A stretch of 64,000 bases of DNA. It comes from Archegozetes longisetosus (Eukaryota; Arthropoda; Arachnida; Sarcoptiformes; Trhypochthoniidae). How positions within the stretch are numbered: position 1 is the stretch's first letter; each line of letters starts with the position of its first letter. The position numbers and the translations under genes are program-made. The stretch covers positions 6,301,180 to 6,365,179 of the forward strand of contig JAEMBT020000009.1 in the NCBI GenBank assembly GCA_018873245.2. The letters are read 5' to 3'. The notes beneath the pieces are model-generated. The model was not told where the DNA came from. It saw only the letters and a program-made list of their open reading frames with translations, and ran no database searches. Shown one piece after another: positions 10,691-24,100 of the stretch.

Positions 10691-13600
10691 TTGATAGGAA
10701 ATTAATGAAATGTGAGCTCAGAATTAGAATTTCTTCTATTCTGAAATTCATTAACACAACATTTGTAGCTCATTTCGAGTTTAATTCATTATATAAACTA
10801 AGTAAATTTTTTATTCATCATAAGTGTTGTTGTTTAATGATTTAATTTATATTTTATTTTATGTATTGCATTAATTCACTGCGTGATATTTAATTTGTCT
10901 TCAAAATATGTTTTCATTCAATATATTTAAAAATAAATAATTGGTGTAAAAATTTTATTCTAAAAAGTGTTCATACCAAACGCTAAGTGTCTCTCAATAT
11001 TTTTCTGCGACTGAATTTGCATTATATGCGATATACTGTACTTAATTCTTGATTGTGTATCTCACATTAAGAGAGTTGCTGTCTATTAGTAAATAAAACT
11101 CAATTTGACTGTTTAAGCAGTGCTTTTGTGTTAGGGCGCATGAATCTCCTGAGAGATTGGCACCTACCGTTATTATATTAATCGACGTATATAAAATTCG
11201 GACTAAAGTACACACACAAAAAAATTTTTCTAAAGTGGAGAAAAGTTACCAAAAAAATTTACTGCACAAACAGAACTATTTTCCTGTATTTTAAATAGAA
11301 GATCAGTTTAAGGGGAAGACAAACATGAGTTTAAAATTAGATTTATTTTAGTTTAAAAAACTGTTTGGAACATCAGTTAAATGATTATTAAGAGCTGATT
11401 AATTAAGAAAATAACTATATTAAAGACAACAGATTCAACCATTAAAATATTATATTTATTTTGCAATGCATTCCAACTCCATTGAAATATCACTTTGAAG
11501 TAAATTTATTTCTTTGTTTTAAAATAATTGTTAAAAATCTATATTCGTGCAGTTTGAAATTACAATATTTTTATATGTAAAAACAATGAAAGATAATTGT
11601 ACAATATGAAAGGAGTGAACCACTTAGTGCACTTTAAGTGTTTAAGAATTAAATCTATTTAATCATATAGAAGGCTTTTACAAACGGTAGTGACGATATA
11701 TTTGTCTTGAAATTTCCAAACAGATCAATTTATGATAAATCTATTAAAATAATAAAAAACTAATTTATTTAAGTCATACTTAAAATACCTTAAGTGTGCT
11801 AAAAATTATAATTTAATAAAATGTAAAACCAATCTACAGATAGGATTTAAATACTATTTGATTTTCTCATGAGCTGAAGACCGCGCAAGAAGTACTAGAG
11901 AACGCATAATATTCGATATCTTCAAATTTATGTCTCCTCTGAATTCAATCGACATATGACTTAATTAATATTTAAGATCTTATAAAGATATTTGAGTATC
12001 GAACGATTGATTAATCCAATAATTACTTAAATCTAATATTTAATTGAAAGCGTTTTAAGAAAATTTCGAACAAGAAAATACTTTGAATTTCGCAAAAACA
12101 TTAATCTATAAAGCATTTTTCTCTAGTTCATTCATAGATTAAGTTTAAATATGTTTTAAAAAGTATTATAATTTTTTACTTCCAATAAAAAGGAATTTTA
12201 TTTCATTTTATCAGTATAACGCTCTCTAAGGGTCATTTCATTATTTAAATTCTTTTTAGTCCGTAAAAACTTCCTTATAAAATTTTTTTCTGTGAGTATT
12301 CATACTCTATTTTATGTAATGAAATATGCTCTATAAATAAACTTAAAATTAAATTTTTGTTGATCATAAAATCGATTTCGAAAGAACTTTTCAAATATTA
12401 AAAGCGTATCATGAAAAATTGTCACTTATAAAAATTTCAAAATTATTGCTTTATTCTCGATATCCTGTCTGTAGAAAAGTTTAAACACGATACATGTATT
12501 ATTAATTCTGATGTTCTGTATTTGTGCAATAAATATGATGCCTAAATAGATCAATTCCCAATTATATCTATATTGAATTTTTCAAGTTTAATATTTATGT
12601 GCTTCTTGAAAGAAAAATATATTTGAATCATTAGAAAATTTCTAAGCCATTTTGAAGCTTTCTTAATTAAGTAATAATTATTTGCAGACGTCATTTGAAA
12701 TAATAGAAGTCATAGACTTATTTTTATACCTAAAAAAACAATTAATGAATTCCTCAAATGAACTTTTGAACTATTATTCGGTAAATGAAATTATATAAAA
12801 CATCATTAAGTCATAAATTATTAATATTGATCGAAATGCGCTTAAGCTCAAATGAAAGAGAATTATTTTTATTTAATGTGATATTTGTCAATAATTTTGT
12901 CAATAATGTGGTGCTCGCGCTCTGTTTTCTGAAACATCGAAACAAAATTGAAAATATTAAATTTATTATATTATTTACTTTCACATTAATTTATTAAATA
13001 ATTTATTAACGTTCATAAACTATTGAGCAAATAATGAGAAAATACTTAAACGTTATACTGGTCTTTGATCATTAGTTTAAAACTTGAACTAAATAAGTTG
13101 AGTTATGCAGCACACAATATCTAAAGTTTTGAATTCAAAATTTAATTTCAATAACATTAAATTTAAAAGGTTTAAAAAGGATATACATTATATTGATGGA
13201 ATTTTAAAATGGAATTTAATTAAATTAACTCAAACATAAGATAAATATTAATATTTTATTAAAAAGCAATTGGGATTTTGATTTTATTGAAATGTTTGTT
13301 ACACTCCTTTGCTTATTGTTTAGTTATTGTGCTGAATTCAAGCTATTAAATTTATATTATTTATACTTTTAAAAGTACTCTTGCACTGTATTTATGTTAG
13401 ATATATAATACATTAGAAAATAAATTTGAAATTAAATTTTATTGATTTACTTCAAATTCATGACTCAAGATCGTCTCAAGCAAAAACTATATTCTTGTGA
13501 TGATAAAATTTATGACTTGATGATAATAATTTAGACGTCTTAATGATTCCTAAAAATGCTATAGAATCGTTAGTATTTCATGTGATAAAAGTGTCTTCAA

Positions 13601-13763
13601 CATGAACTAAAATAACATTTTTCAAATACTTCTCAGTACTCATCCTCTATATATCCAAAGTAAAGTTATCAATAAATATTAAAGGCGACATAGACTTGTT
13701 ATCCGTATAAAATAAAATTAGTTCGTTCTAAAGTAAATATTAAAATACATATCTAGATTTTAA
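10691..13763. other. Intergenic AT-rich DNA upstream of the chemoreceptor
   Basis: Three kilobases with no recognisable gene. The 70-codon frame at 12785 is what base composition alone would give. A short inverted match (CTCTTAATGTG near 10668, CACATTAAGAG near 11063) may mark a degraded element. Confidence 0.5.
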
Positions 13764-15123
13764 ATGGAGTCTGAAAGCTATGATTTCGATCCTAACAAAG
13801 TTTTATCACCAGAATTAGTACTCAATTCAGTTGATTCTCATTTATATAGTATCGGTTTGTCTCTGTTTCCAAATGAGTTTGTTAAAAGAAAATGGTTTCA
13901 AAATCCAAATTTTATATTTTTCATTCAATTGCAGCAATTAATTCGTTGTATTATTTCGTTATTTTCTTCACCAGAAAATCTTGATTTTTATATATATACT
14001 GGAGAATTTCAATACTTTATCAATGCCAGAGTACATATCGACATCGTGGGTATTTTTATGGTATCAATAATAATTATGTCCCAAATCCTCCATTATTATA
14101 GCTATAAGAATAACATAAAGCCATCTTATCTCAAACTAACTCAAATGCTTTCGGGATTAGTTTCACCTAAAAGTGTTGGTCTAACAAACAGAGAAGATAT
14201 ATATAATTTGATTAAAATTACGAAAATTCTATTCTACATCTGGAAATTTGTACCTAATCTAGCATTCTGGGCTTCATTTATTATGTCGTTCTTCGCATTC
14301 ATCCGAAACGAATCGATTAAACAACTTCTAATATTTGGTATTCCTTATAGTATTTTATTGGGCATCACATGTTATCATATATACATAATTATCATATTAC
14401 AAATAGTTTATTTCTACATAATATGCTATTATCTCAAATGCAAAATATTCAGAATCAATGAAAGAATAAGAAATTCACTCAAAGCTCCAACAAAGTCACG
14501 TCTGGATCTGATGAGTTTAATTCAGTCATTAATGTCAATACATCAAGAAATCGATGACCATAACAATAACTATTGGTCCAAATTTTTATTCTGTATTTGG
14601 ATATCACTCTCATCAATTATCAGTACACTTATTTATCAGTCTTTTTCGGGAAGACAGATTTTCTGTCGAGATTTGTTATTTTTTATGTTAGTCTTATATT
14701 TATTTGGATCCTAATATTGATCACAAAAACAGCGTCTTTAGTTTATTGTGAAGCTAATCAATCGTACAAGTTATTGAATTCTTGTATCCTATCATTCAGT
14801 GACAGGTGTTTGAATAGATCTAAACAAGTGAAGGTTTGAATCTAATTTTATGTAACTGAAATTATATTTTTATTGAATTTAATTTAATTATAGTTAATGT
14901 CATTTATTGAGAGATGTGGTCAGAAAAGAGTCGGATTTTATTGTTGGAAACTATTTATTATTAACTATTTTCGTGGATATGAGGTCAGTATCCATTTTTA
15001 TAGTATTGTAAACTAATTAATTCCTTTCCCTTTCAATAATTCTCAACATTACAGATAATAGCGTTTACAATTATTCTACTTTTAAAATTAATCGAAGTCT
15101 CAAAAAATGTTTCATCAAAATAA
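13764..15123 (+). CDS. Arthropod gustatory/chemoreceptor-like multi-pass protein, three exons, one frameshift
   Basis: Exons 13764-14834, 14894-14983 and 15055-15123 have GT-AG introns of 59 and 71 bp. The product is about 410 aa with many hydrophobic segments, the usual size of arthropod gustatory-type receptors. The family-like C-terminus is spread over the last exons: ASLVYCEANQSYKLLNS, then FIERCGQKRVGFYCWKLF, then INYFRGYE and a final membrane segment. The first 316 codons run to a TAA at 14714, but homology continues in the next frame from about 14645. The break is at a five-T run (14642-14646): one extra T would give QSFFGKTDFL. This may be a homopolymer assembly error or an early pseudogene. 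The ligand cannot be inferred. A plasma-membrane location is expected. Confidence 0.75.
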
Positions 15124-16046
15124 AAGAAGACTTAATACCATAATACATATTCACCGCTTTAATCTTTTCATTTGCAGTAAAAAAATTAAGAAATATTCCA
15201 CTATTAAAACTTGAATGTTTTTAAATGCAGTGCAGTTAATACGTCACTTCAATACAGTTCACATGTTATTATCTGTAATCTAATATTATATTTTAGCTTA
15301 ATCAAGGATCTAGTATCGAATGTGAGTTCTATTGATTTCTTCTATCAATCGATTGTCTATCATATTTTTGAATTTATTATCACAAAACTTAATTGTAATT
15401 CTTGTTCCCTTAATGTTTATTCAACACCTTTTCGTTCTCTTTGCGATGTATACAAGATAAAATAAAGATATGAATTTTATCTAAATAATTAGGAGACTTG
15501 TAATTATTCATGAAGATGATTCATAAAATTAGTCATTTTTAATGTTAAAAAAATTGTTTATCAGTCGTACTCATGCAGCTTATAATAGATTGACTAATAT
15601 TTTTCAAACTCAATTAAATGCTAGGTATTACTGAGTTCGTATTACGACTATAAATGCATTCAACCAATGAAAGCTAGTTTATACACATATATCAAATATA
15701 TTATAAAAGCCAAATGACTCGAGAAATGTTATCGAACTTAAGGTAACTGCCGAAAACAAGATTCTATCCCATATTTGAACTACCACAATCTGCTCAAATC
15801 TTTAAATCTATTATAAAACCAAAAAGCAGTTTCTGAACTATTTATGTTGAACTTTCTGTTTATGAATCTCAAAATGAATTCTTTTATTCCGACAGTTCAA
15901 CAGTTTTTAAGAATATTATTCAAATCACTTCTATTATCATCAAAATATTTTTGGTATTTCAATATAAATTTCTTACTTCATAACGACGAGTAAAATCTAT
16001 GATGAACGAATTCGATACATGAAATTCAATGTCTTTCAAAAATACT
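15124..16046. other. Intergenic, no gene seen
   Basis: The 84-codon frame at 15211 has no recognisable motif and is biased by AT-rich composition. Confidence 0.5.
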
Positions 16047-16424
16047 ATCGGTTAGTCAAAAAGTTCTCGGCCTAACACTTTTCCTGATATTTTTGAATGC
16101 TGATTTTGATAGTGATAATAGAGCCATATCTCATGAGATATCATAATGAAAATTAGTTGATTTCTCACGGTAGTAATAAAATAAACTGTTAAAGAAAAGG
16201 TATCAATACATAGGCTCAATAGAAAAAAGAGAGAGAAAAAAATTTTCTAAGAATTCTCAAGTGTTTTTTGATATGAAAAAGTTCTTTAATTTTTTTATCT
16301 TTCAGCGAAACCAGTTAATTTTTGATATGCAATCTTTTGAAGCATACCACTATTAGTTGTATAAAAACCAGCATTCAAATATATCTGGAAAGGTGTTAGA
16401 CCGAGAATTTATTGACTGACCTGA
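16047..16424. mobile_element. Mariner-like MITE, about 380 bp
   Basis: The left end CGGTTAGTCAAAAAGTTCTC and the reverse complement of the right end (AGGTCAGTCAATAAATTCTC) match. Similarity continues through GG-CTAACAC-TTTCC and GAATGCTG for about 60 bp. The sequence style (GTCAAAAAGTTCTCGG) is that of mariner termini. There is no transposase ORF, so the element is non-autonomous. Confidence 0.7.
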
Positions 16425-17947
16425 TGGTATCTGCTTCATATGAAAAATATTTATTAAGTATAAAAGTTGTAAAAGATACTCAAATCATACCTTGATTCTA
16501 ATATACTTAGATAGAGATCTTATTTCACTTATGCAAAAATTCAAAAGATTATACGACTTTTTGACTTCATAGTAAACAGAAGTCATCGTATTTATCAGGA
16601 ACAGGAAAACTGATATGATAATTGCTACACCAAGTATAAAAATAGATTATTCACTTCTCACCGTCATAATCATCGATTGTATACTTGATCGTAAATGTTG
16701 GCTGAAAGCCTAAGAATCAAAGAGAAAAGAAGGAAGAATATCATATCATACATACTTGAGGACTTGCGTATTTAAAACAAAGAAACTTAGATCTATTGTG
16801 CTAATCAGTAGCAGAACCAGTCGACGGGTCTACGGGTCACAGTCCGGTCAATTTTGAAGGGTTAACAATTTTTTATATTTTTGAATTTATCTAGGCCTAA
16901 AACTTGTTCTACATTAACGACTAAATATAAAATCGATGATTATGATGAATTTGGTCGTAAATATTGAAGGAATACGTTTTTAAATTTCATGATACCCAAT
17001 ATTCAAGTTACCTTGTAGTATGAATTGATATTTCAGTTCAATAGAGTTGCTAAGGCTAAAAACGCCTTTTACAAGTGATCTAAGGAGAATTTTCAAAGCA
17101 CGTCTCATTAATGAATTAGCGAACACTAAATTTGACAAAAACTTTTATCTCTATGATTCTGAAATCTGTTTGAGATTATTTTGTGGCAGTCCGGCAATCA
17201 TTAGTTGCAAAAGAACAATTTCAAAATTCAGAAGCCTTCAAAGTCAAACATCGGCAAAATTTCAAAAGTAGATCATTAAAGCTACACTACTGCAAAAATA
17301 TTTAAAGCATAAATCTCTAGATATGAAAATATTGCATAAACTAACAAAATACTTGCGAATTTCAATATTTTGACAAAACCTCGAATCAGAGTACTTTGAA
17401 TAAAGTTCATTTCTAGTAATATCGTTGTTGAATCGGATCGTGATTTTGAAACAGTGTTTAAAACTTCTTTATAACTTATAAATTTGCTTTTTATTTTTTC
17501 AATTTTTATTCTACTTGTCTATTTCGAGTGGATACTGTTTATCGCATTCAATAGACAAATGTCTCTTTTGAAAGAGTGATGTCCCTGCATAGCAGTAACT
17601 ACGCAAATTTTTCATCAAAGTGTACGATTCTGTTTGAAATTACTAAAGACAGGAAGAACTAATTGAATTGTCAGTTTGTTAATTATGTTCTGATAACAAG
17701 TTTTTATTAAGTAATATTTTAAATGAATTAACCAAAAGAATATCATCAAACACTCGAATCTTCTCAGTAATATATTTGTTGATTTACAACTGTGAAATTC
17801 AATAGATTACACAATATGTCGCATTCCATGCTTTAATCTTGCAAAATATCCTTTTCCATAATATACACAAAAATTGTTAGTTTCGAAAAACAAGGAGTGA
17901 TTACTACGAAAACTTCGATATAAACTTCAGTCTATGATATTCTGTGT
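16425..17947. other. Intergenic, no gene seen
   Basis: A 74-codon frame at 17047 lacks motifs. Nothing else is supportable. Confidence 0.5.
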
Positions 17948-17949
17948 TA

Positions 17950-18297
17950 TTAGTTTGAACTGGAAATTTTGAGCCTCTATCCATATGATGAAGATTTTTC
18001 TAAACTGCATACATAATAAAAACTATAATTATCTAAAAGATATTCCCCCGCAGGATTTTAATTTTGATTGAGTTTAATTAAAAAAGTTGAACCTATTTTC
18101 CATTCGAGCAAAATCATTGCTCTGATATTTTCTCCATTGAATTCTATAAGAAACCGCTGGATACAACCTTTTAAATTGATAACTTTTTTACTTAACTTTA
18201 ATTATCTTTAAGATAATTATAGTTTTTGTTTATATATGCGGTTTAAAAATTCTCCATCATATAGCTGGAGGTTCAAAACTTCCAGTTCAAACTAATA
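17950..18297. mobile_element. Foldback element 3
   Basis: ATTAGTTTGAACTGGAA at the left is mirrored by TTCCAGTTCAAACTAAT at the right. Further inward, AAAACTATAATTATCT pairs with AGATAATTATAGTTTT. Arms are about 110 bp, total about 350 bp, with no ORF. Confidence 0.7.
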
Positions 18298-18399
18298 TAT
18301 TTTCTTTCAAAATTAATATTTATGAATTTTCATAATAAAGAGTTAATTAACTGTTATCATGCCCTATATTTATAGTACTTTATTTACGTAGAACAGCGT

Positions 18400-19330
18400 T
18401 TGCCACTTATGAAACATTGCAAGAGATGTGTTTTAATAAAATCTAAAACATCTTATTTCAATTTCGAAGACTCTATCCACCAAATTATGAATTAAGTAAT
18501 GATTAATTAAATATTGGAATCTATCTATTTTTGTGAGATTTATACAAAAATTTAAGTGTGATCAATCAGATCCAGCTCACTCGCCTATTTACTGTTAACA
18601 CAAAGTTAGGTAACAGAATAAATCGAATTATTTCTAAATCTCTTATTTCAGCTTAAAAGTTTTTATTGAAAAATAAATAATTCAAAGTATCAAAATATGA
18701 GTTATTTCTTTGCACATATCAAACTTAATTTCATGCCTTCATAAAAGAAAACGAATTCGAAGGGAAATTTCAATACTAAATATTTACATAAGATAATAAA
18801 TGCTGAGAACAAATCCGCAATCCGATTTTAAAGAAAGCTATTCATTATCAAAACTTTAAATTCAAAAAATTCTTAAAGATTTTGTAATTAAATGAAAATT
18901 CAAATGAAGAGTGTGAAGGATCTTTTTGTCAAGAATTTTCAATATTGTCACAAACAGTATGAGAGCTAAATAGAAAAATGTTGATACGCAGATACATTTC
19001 TCTGATAGCAATCAGAGCATTCTTTTAGTTCAAACATCTTATATGCAAAATGGTTATAACACTCATCCGTCACACTGACTATAAGTCTTATTTCCACAGA
19101 AAACTTTTTTATATCAGGATTTAAAAAATGCTAATATTGAGTGAATGAGCCCTGACTTTGATTAAGGCTAGATGTAGATTCAGATCAGCCTAAATAGTAT
19201 CTTATTTCTCTAGAAATCTATAATATCTTCAATCATAAGTCTTAATTCAGTTTTTAACTTAGTACATATTCAAAAGAAATTTCTCGGCTACTGATGAGAA
19301 TTCTAAAACATTATTTAGGAAATCTATTTT
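18400..19330. repeat. Tandem duplication, copy 1 (GPCR 5' flank)
   Basis: This 0.93-kb stretch aligns, with many substitutions and small indels, to 19350-21090 minus the insertion at 19404-20174. Anchors include GTGTTTTAATAAA, CACTCGCC and CAAAATATGAG, in the same order in both copies. It is an old duplication without coding capacity. Confidence 0.65.
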
Positions 19331-19403
19331 CTTATAAACTTTATAACTGTTTATCAGTTATGAAACTGCCAGAAATGTGTTTTAATAAATTCTAAAACAA
19401 TAT

Positions 19404-20174
19404 TGTTACGCTGGTCCGAGGACTAGCGACGTAAGCATACAATGTTATTGCGTAAAGACAATATTAAATACCATAACATACAGGGTCCTACATATATTAC
19501 GCAAAATTTTAAAAGTTTATTACAAAAAAATTACAAATGATATCGAATTCAAATAAATTGCATTTTATTCAGAAAAGTATAAAATTTAATGAATTAGGTT
19601 TTCAAAATGTTTTCCTTCATTAACCACTAAATGCTGAAAGCGTTCCTAAAAGGCTTCGCAATTCTTTCGCAATAAACTTTTAAAGTTTTGCGTAATATGT
19701 GTAGGACCTTGTATATTTAAGACTTATTTTAATAAAGAAAACAAAAATAAAGTATAAGCAATACATGAATCAAATTATATCAAAGGTATAAAATACACTA
19801 ATATACTAATAAACTAATACACAAACAGACTAGTACACCAATAGTAACATTAAAACTAATTGCTGATACAATGATACTCCCTATCTTCATCTCTACTGCA
19901 TAAAACCGTTATATCACTGCACAGTGCACAGTAGCCACAAAACTTTATCTCTCTTCCTCTTTCTTCTTGTTCAAGTCCTAAAGTTTAACTAACTCACAAG
20001 AGGCTAACTACTCCCTACACTTAAACTTAACCTCAAGCTTTAAGTCATATATCCATATGGTTTTGTAAGGACGCATAGGAGACTAACTACGCTCCACACA
20101 TATTTTTAACACATATTACTATATATCTCTTAACACACATAAGACTATATATCTCTATAAACATTCTCAAAACA
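19404..20174. mobile_element. Probable solo LTR (fossil), with 4-bp target repeat
   Basis: The inserted block begins TGTTACGCTGG and ends AAACA, flanked by ATAT on both sides (19400-19403, 20175-20178). Copy 1 of the local duplication lacks it (near 18440-18450), so the insertion is younger than the duplication. TG...CA ends and the TGTTACG start fit a Gypsy-type LTR. No internal coding region is present. It contains a later MITE insertion. Confidence 0.5.
19481..19711. mobile_element. Mariner-type MITE, 231 bp, TA target
   Basis: The element runs from CAGGGTCCTACATATATTAC to the mirror-image end ATATGTGTAGGACCTTG, with TA on both sides (19479-19480, 19712-19713). The inverted repeats extend about 40 bp, including GCAAAA-TTT-AAAAGTTTATT. 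There is no ORF of its own. It sits inside the LTR-like insertion. Confidence 0.85.
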
Positions 20175-21151
20175 ATATCTTATTGCATTTGAGTACTCCA
20201 TTCACAAAATTATGATTTAAGTGACGATTAATTACAGTTAGGGACTATTTATGTGAGATCGATAAGTATCAAAAATTTGAGTGCAGTCAATCGGATACTG
20301 CTCACTCGCCGTTTTATGAAAAACATAAATTCAGATAACTAAATAAATGGAAATTTCTTATTTCAGTTCAACGTTCTTGAAAAATAAATGATTCAACGTA
20401 TCAAAATATGAGCTATTTTGGCACATATCGGGAGAAAAGTAGTGCTCATATAAAAAAGAATGCGAATTCAAAATAAAATCTCAACACAAAATATTAACAC
20501 AAAATAATAAATACTGGTAACATATCCAGAATTCGATCTTAAGAAAGCTATTCATTATCAAAAACTTGATATTCAAATAATTCTAAAAATTTTTAGAATA
20601 AAATTTCAAAATTAAGATCTTTTCAATTTTTGTTAGAAATGAAACTCAAATAAAGAGTGTGAAATATTTGTCCGTCACGAATTTTCAACTTCGTGTTAGG
20701 AACTATATGAGAGTTAAGCAGAAAAATTCTGATACTAACGCGCAGATACATTTTCTGTTCGTAATCAGAACTTTTAGCACAAATTTATCTGCAAAATAGT
20801 TGTAACACTCATCCATCACACTGAGTGAAAGTCATATTTAAGCAGAAAATTTTTTTATATCAGTATTTTAAAAATGTTCACATTTGGTGGATGAGTCGAA
20901 AATGATGAGTTCTGACTTTGATCTGAAGAGGTCGTAGATTCAATTAAATATAAAAGCTTTCTCAATAGTCGATATAGAATCTCATTCCTCTAAAAATTGA
21001 TATCTTCAGTCATAAGTTTTGATTCTAAAAAGCTTAGTACTGATTCTACAGTAAATTCTCGACCATTAATAAGAATTTTTGTTAATAGGATTTCCTATTA
21101 AAATCAAAGCTTACTTCTCATAAACTTCAAGTAAAACTAAATATTGATCAA

Positions 21152-24100
21152 ATGATAGAAAGTATTGTAACTAATTCTTCGCTAATTAGTGAAAACAATA
21201 TAAGTTTTGTTAAAGATAACAATGACCTGTGTTTTGCACCTCCTTTAGAACCCGTTAGTCTCGGGTTTAAAATATTTTTGATTGCCATCTATTCAATTAG
21301 TTCATTGATGGCACTTTTGGGAAATTTAATTGTAATCATGGTCGAGATATTTGAGAGAACATCGACCAATAATTTGGGAAAATTTTTAATAAATATGTCT
21401 ATTTCTGATGCGATTATGAGCGTATTGTGTGTCCCGCTTACATATACAGATATGATGCTCGGCCACTGGATATTTGCCCTCTGGTTATGTCCAGTCGCAC
21501 AATTCATCCAAATGTTATCCGTTTTTGTGACTTCGTTTACGCTGACTGTCATTGGAATCGAAAGGTGAGTATCGCTGATTTATTTATAAAATAAATCATT
21601 TGAACTTAATTTTAAATTTGCACTAAATTTTTCGACTAATTTTATAATTGATTTTTTGCCATCTCTAAAGATGAAGTAGCCCTGATCTAATCATATTACA
21701 CATTATTTTATGACATTTGTTGATATCATAAAAATCGATATATTTTAGTTATGAACTCGCTTTTTATCTTACATTCAGTTTAAAAGCTGAAGTTTTTTAT
21801 GCTTTCTAACAAATTTTTACCAATAATTTCTTCATTCTATCATTGAGTAAAATATTGCTTAAGGCAAAATTTATTTTCAGTCACTTAGTGAGAAATATAC
21901 AAGGTGTTAGGTATCATCTTATATATTTTTAAAAAGTTACTGAACAATAGCATATTATGTTAAAAAATGGTTTATCTCCAAGTATTTCGTATATTAAATT
22001 ATAGGAATAAACCAGTTTAAGTGAACTAGTAAATGAAGAAAAAGTGAAGATACAACAATTTTATCAGATGATGCTAAAAATACCCTTAAAAATTACTATC
22101 TTCATTAATATTTTTAAAACTTACATTTAAGTATTGATACTCTTTCTTGAGAAAATTTTTAATTTTATTATTTCATATTTAATTATATATTAGAATCATT
22201 TACTCTAATATTTAATTTATTATAATTTGGTAAAATATTAGCAGATAAATACGGTCAACCCTCCTTATACCGACACCTCTATAACACGACAACCTCTCAA
22301 ATTCGACTTTATCTTATTTCCAAAAATATCTTACGTAGAAGTTTGTATTATAAAAACCTCTTCAATTTGACACCTCCATACTCCGTAATCCGACAATAGT
22401 TTTTTCCTTCAATAGTTATCTCCTGTTCATTAGAACCTTTACAATTCGACACTGAGGTGCCTATTTAATAAACTCGAGATGTGTTTCTTTAGTTCAAATA
22501 AATCATTTCTGATGATTAATATATTATAGATATTTACTCAACAAAAGCATCCTGAGCTGATTCAAAACGTTGAGAGCATAAAAAATACGTTAGAAGCCAC
22601 TGTTGTTAAGAAAAAATGTAATGCCTGACAAGTCACTTTGAATGAATTTTTTAATTGACAGTCCTTTTAGTTATTTCTAAGTTTCTAAATAATAATAATT
22701 AAATTTTATTATCAACGCACTTAAAATTATACCTCTTTATTCCGACATGTCGAATTAAAGAGGTTTGACTGTAGTAGATTTTATCTTGAAATAATTGTAT
22801 AAAGTTCATTAAAAATATAAGAAGAAGATAGAAAGTATAAATTGATTATCTTTGACTTTTTGTACTACAAAATACTTGTAGTTTCGCTGCATATTTATGT
22901 ATTTATAAATTTCATAAAATAAATCAATCAAATATTAGACAAAATAGGGAAGGTTAGTCCCTGTAGTATTTTTATCTACAGTAAACTCAATAAAAACCAC
23001 TTCGAATTTTGTACTTACAAAATTTAATAAAATTCTAATAAAATCAATAAACTTTTTCGGAGTGTTAGATGTACAGACTCTAGGATCTAATACTATTAAG
23101 CGTATTTGATGAAGATGTGAAATCATCTGGAAAATATTAAATTTTAAAAACTTTTCAAATGTATTATTAAAGTATAACTCTTCCAAAGTTAACGTTTCAA
23201 ATTTCATTTGATTTTGTTTGACTAGAGTATTAAATATAATTGATTTTTGTTCATAACTTTAATTTTTAATAAACCACAGAATGAAAACAAGTTAAAAAAT
23301 CAACTTTAAAAGGACTGTACTTGATAACATACTTAAAAAATTTTTAATTTAAGATTTTCCAGGTCATTCCACACCTTTATCAAATACCCTAATAGGATTT
23401 TTTAATCCTATTAATACAGTAATATTAAGCTTAAGCGGATTGCGTTCGCTATTTGCATATATTTAGCTTAAGATAACAAGTCTTCAAAATAGCAATAAAA
23501 TCTCTAACCTTTTCATATGCAAAAGTTTGCTTCATTAATACTTTTGAAACCAAGAACTGAAATTGTCTGATGAAATATTTTTGATAAGACCAATTTTGAA
23601 TTAATGAAAGCGTCAATCAATGAATGTTTGAAATTACTTACTCCAAAACTTTAATACCTACTCTTACATTATATAGCATATACAGCAGTTACACGTACAA
23701 TTTTCATTAGAATTTAGACTAAATAATTCCTGAAAATGTAAAATTTTACAACTTTATAATTTTCTGATTCAGATTTAATCCTTTCTAAAAGTAAATCAAA
23801 AATTAACTTAGCCTTAGAAAATAAAACTAATCTTCATTGTATTTGTAAATAGAGATGTATTTGTTTATATGGGTGTAAAAAATTGGTTTAAAATGCAATG
23901 AAAACTGTATGCGTAACGCTATAGAATGTAGGAAACTTGCTTTATTTATGTTTTGAATTAAATACTTTCGAACACTCAGTGATTGACGCTTTCATTCATT
24001 TCAAAATTGGTCTTAACAAAAATATTTCATCAGACAATTTCAGTCCTTGGTTTCAAAAGTATTAATGAAGCAAACTTTTGCATACGAAATGAGTTGAGAT

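Larger units (their letters stand above)
19350..21090. repeat. Tandem duplication, copy 2, directly upstream of the GPCR
   Basis: This copy abuts the receptor start codon at 21152, so it includes the receptor's likely promoter or 5'UTR. It differs from copy 1 mainly by the LTR-like insertion. Confidence 0.6.

Noticed and set aside
12785-12997. 70-codon frame
   Set aside because: Isoleucine/leucine/phenylalanine-rich translation expected from AT-rich DNA, with no family motif and no splice context.
15211-15465. 84-codon frame after the chemoreceptor
   Set aside because: No similarity to the receptor and no motif; the gene ends at 15123.
17047-17271. 74-codon frame
   Set aside because: No recognisable motif, and isolated in non-coding DNA.
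22935-23207. 90-codon minus-strand frame in GPCR intron 1, with an LRR-like phrase
   Set aside because: One LxxLxLxxLxF-like stretch is not enough for an F-box/LRR call, and there are no flanking repeats.
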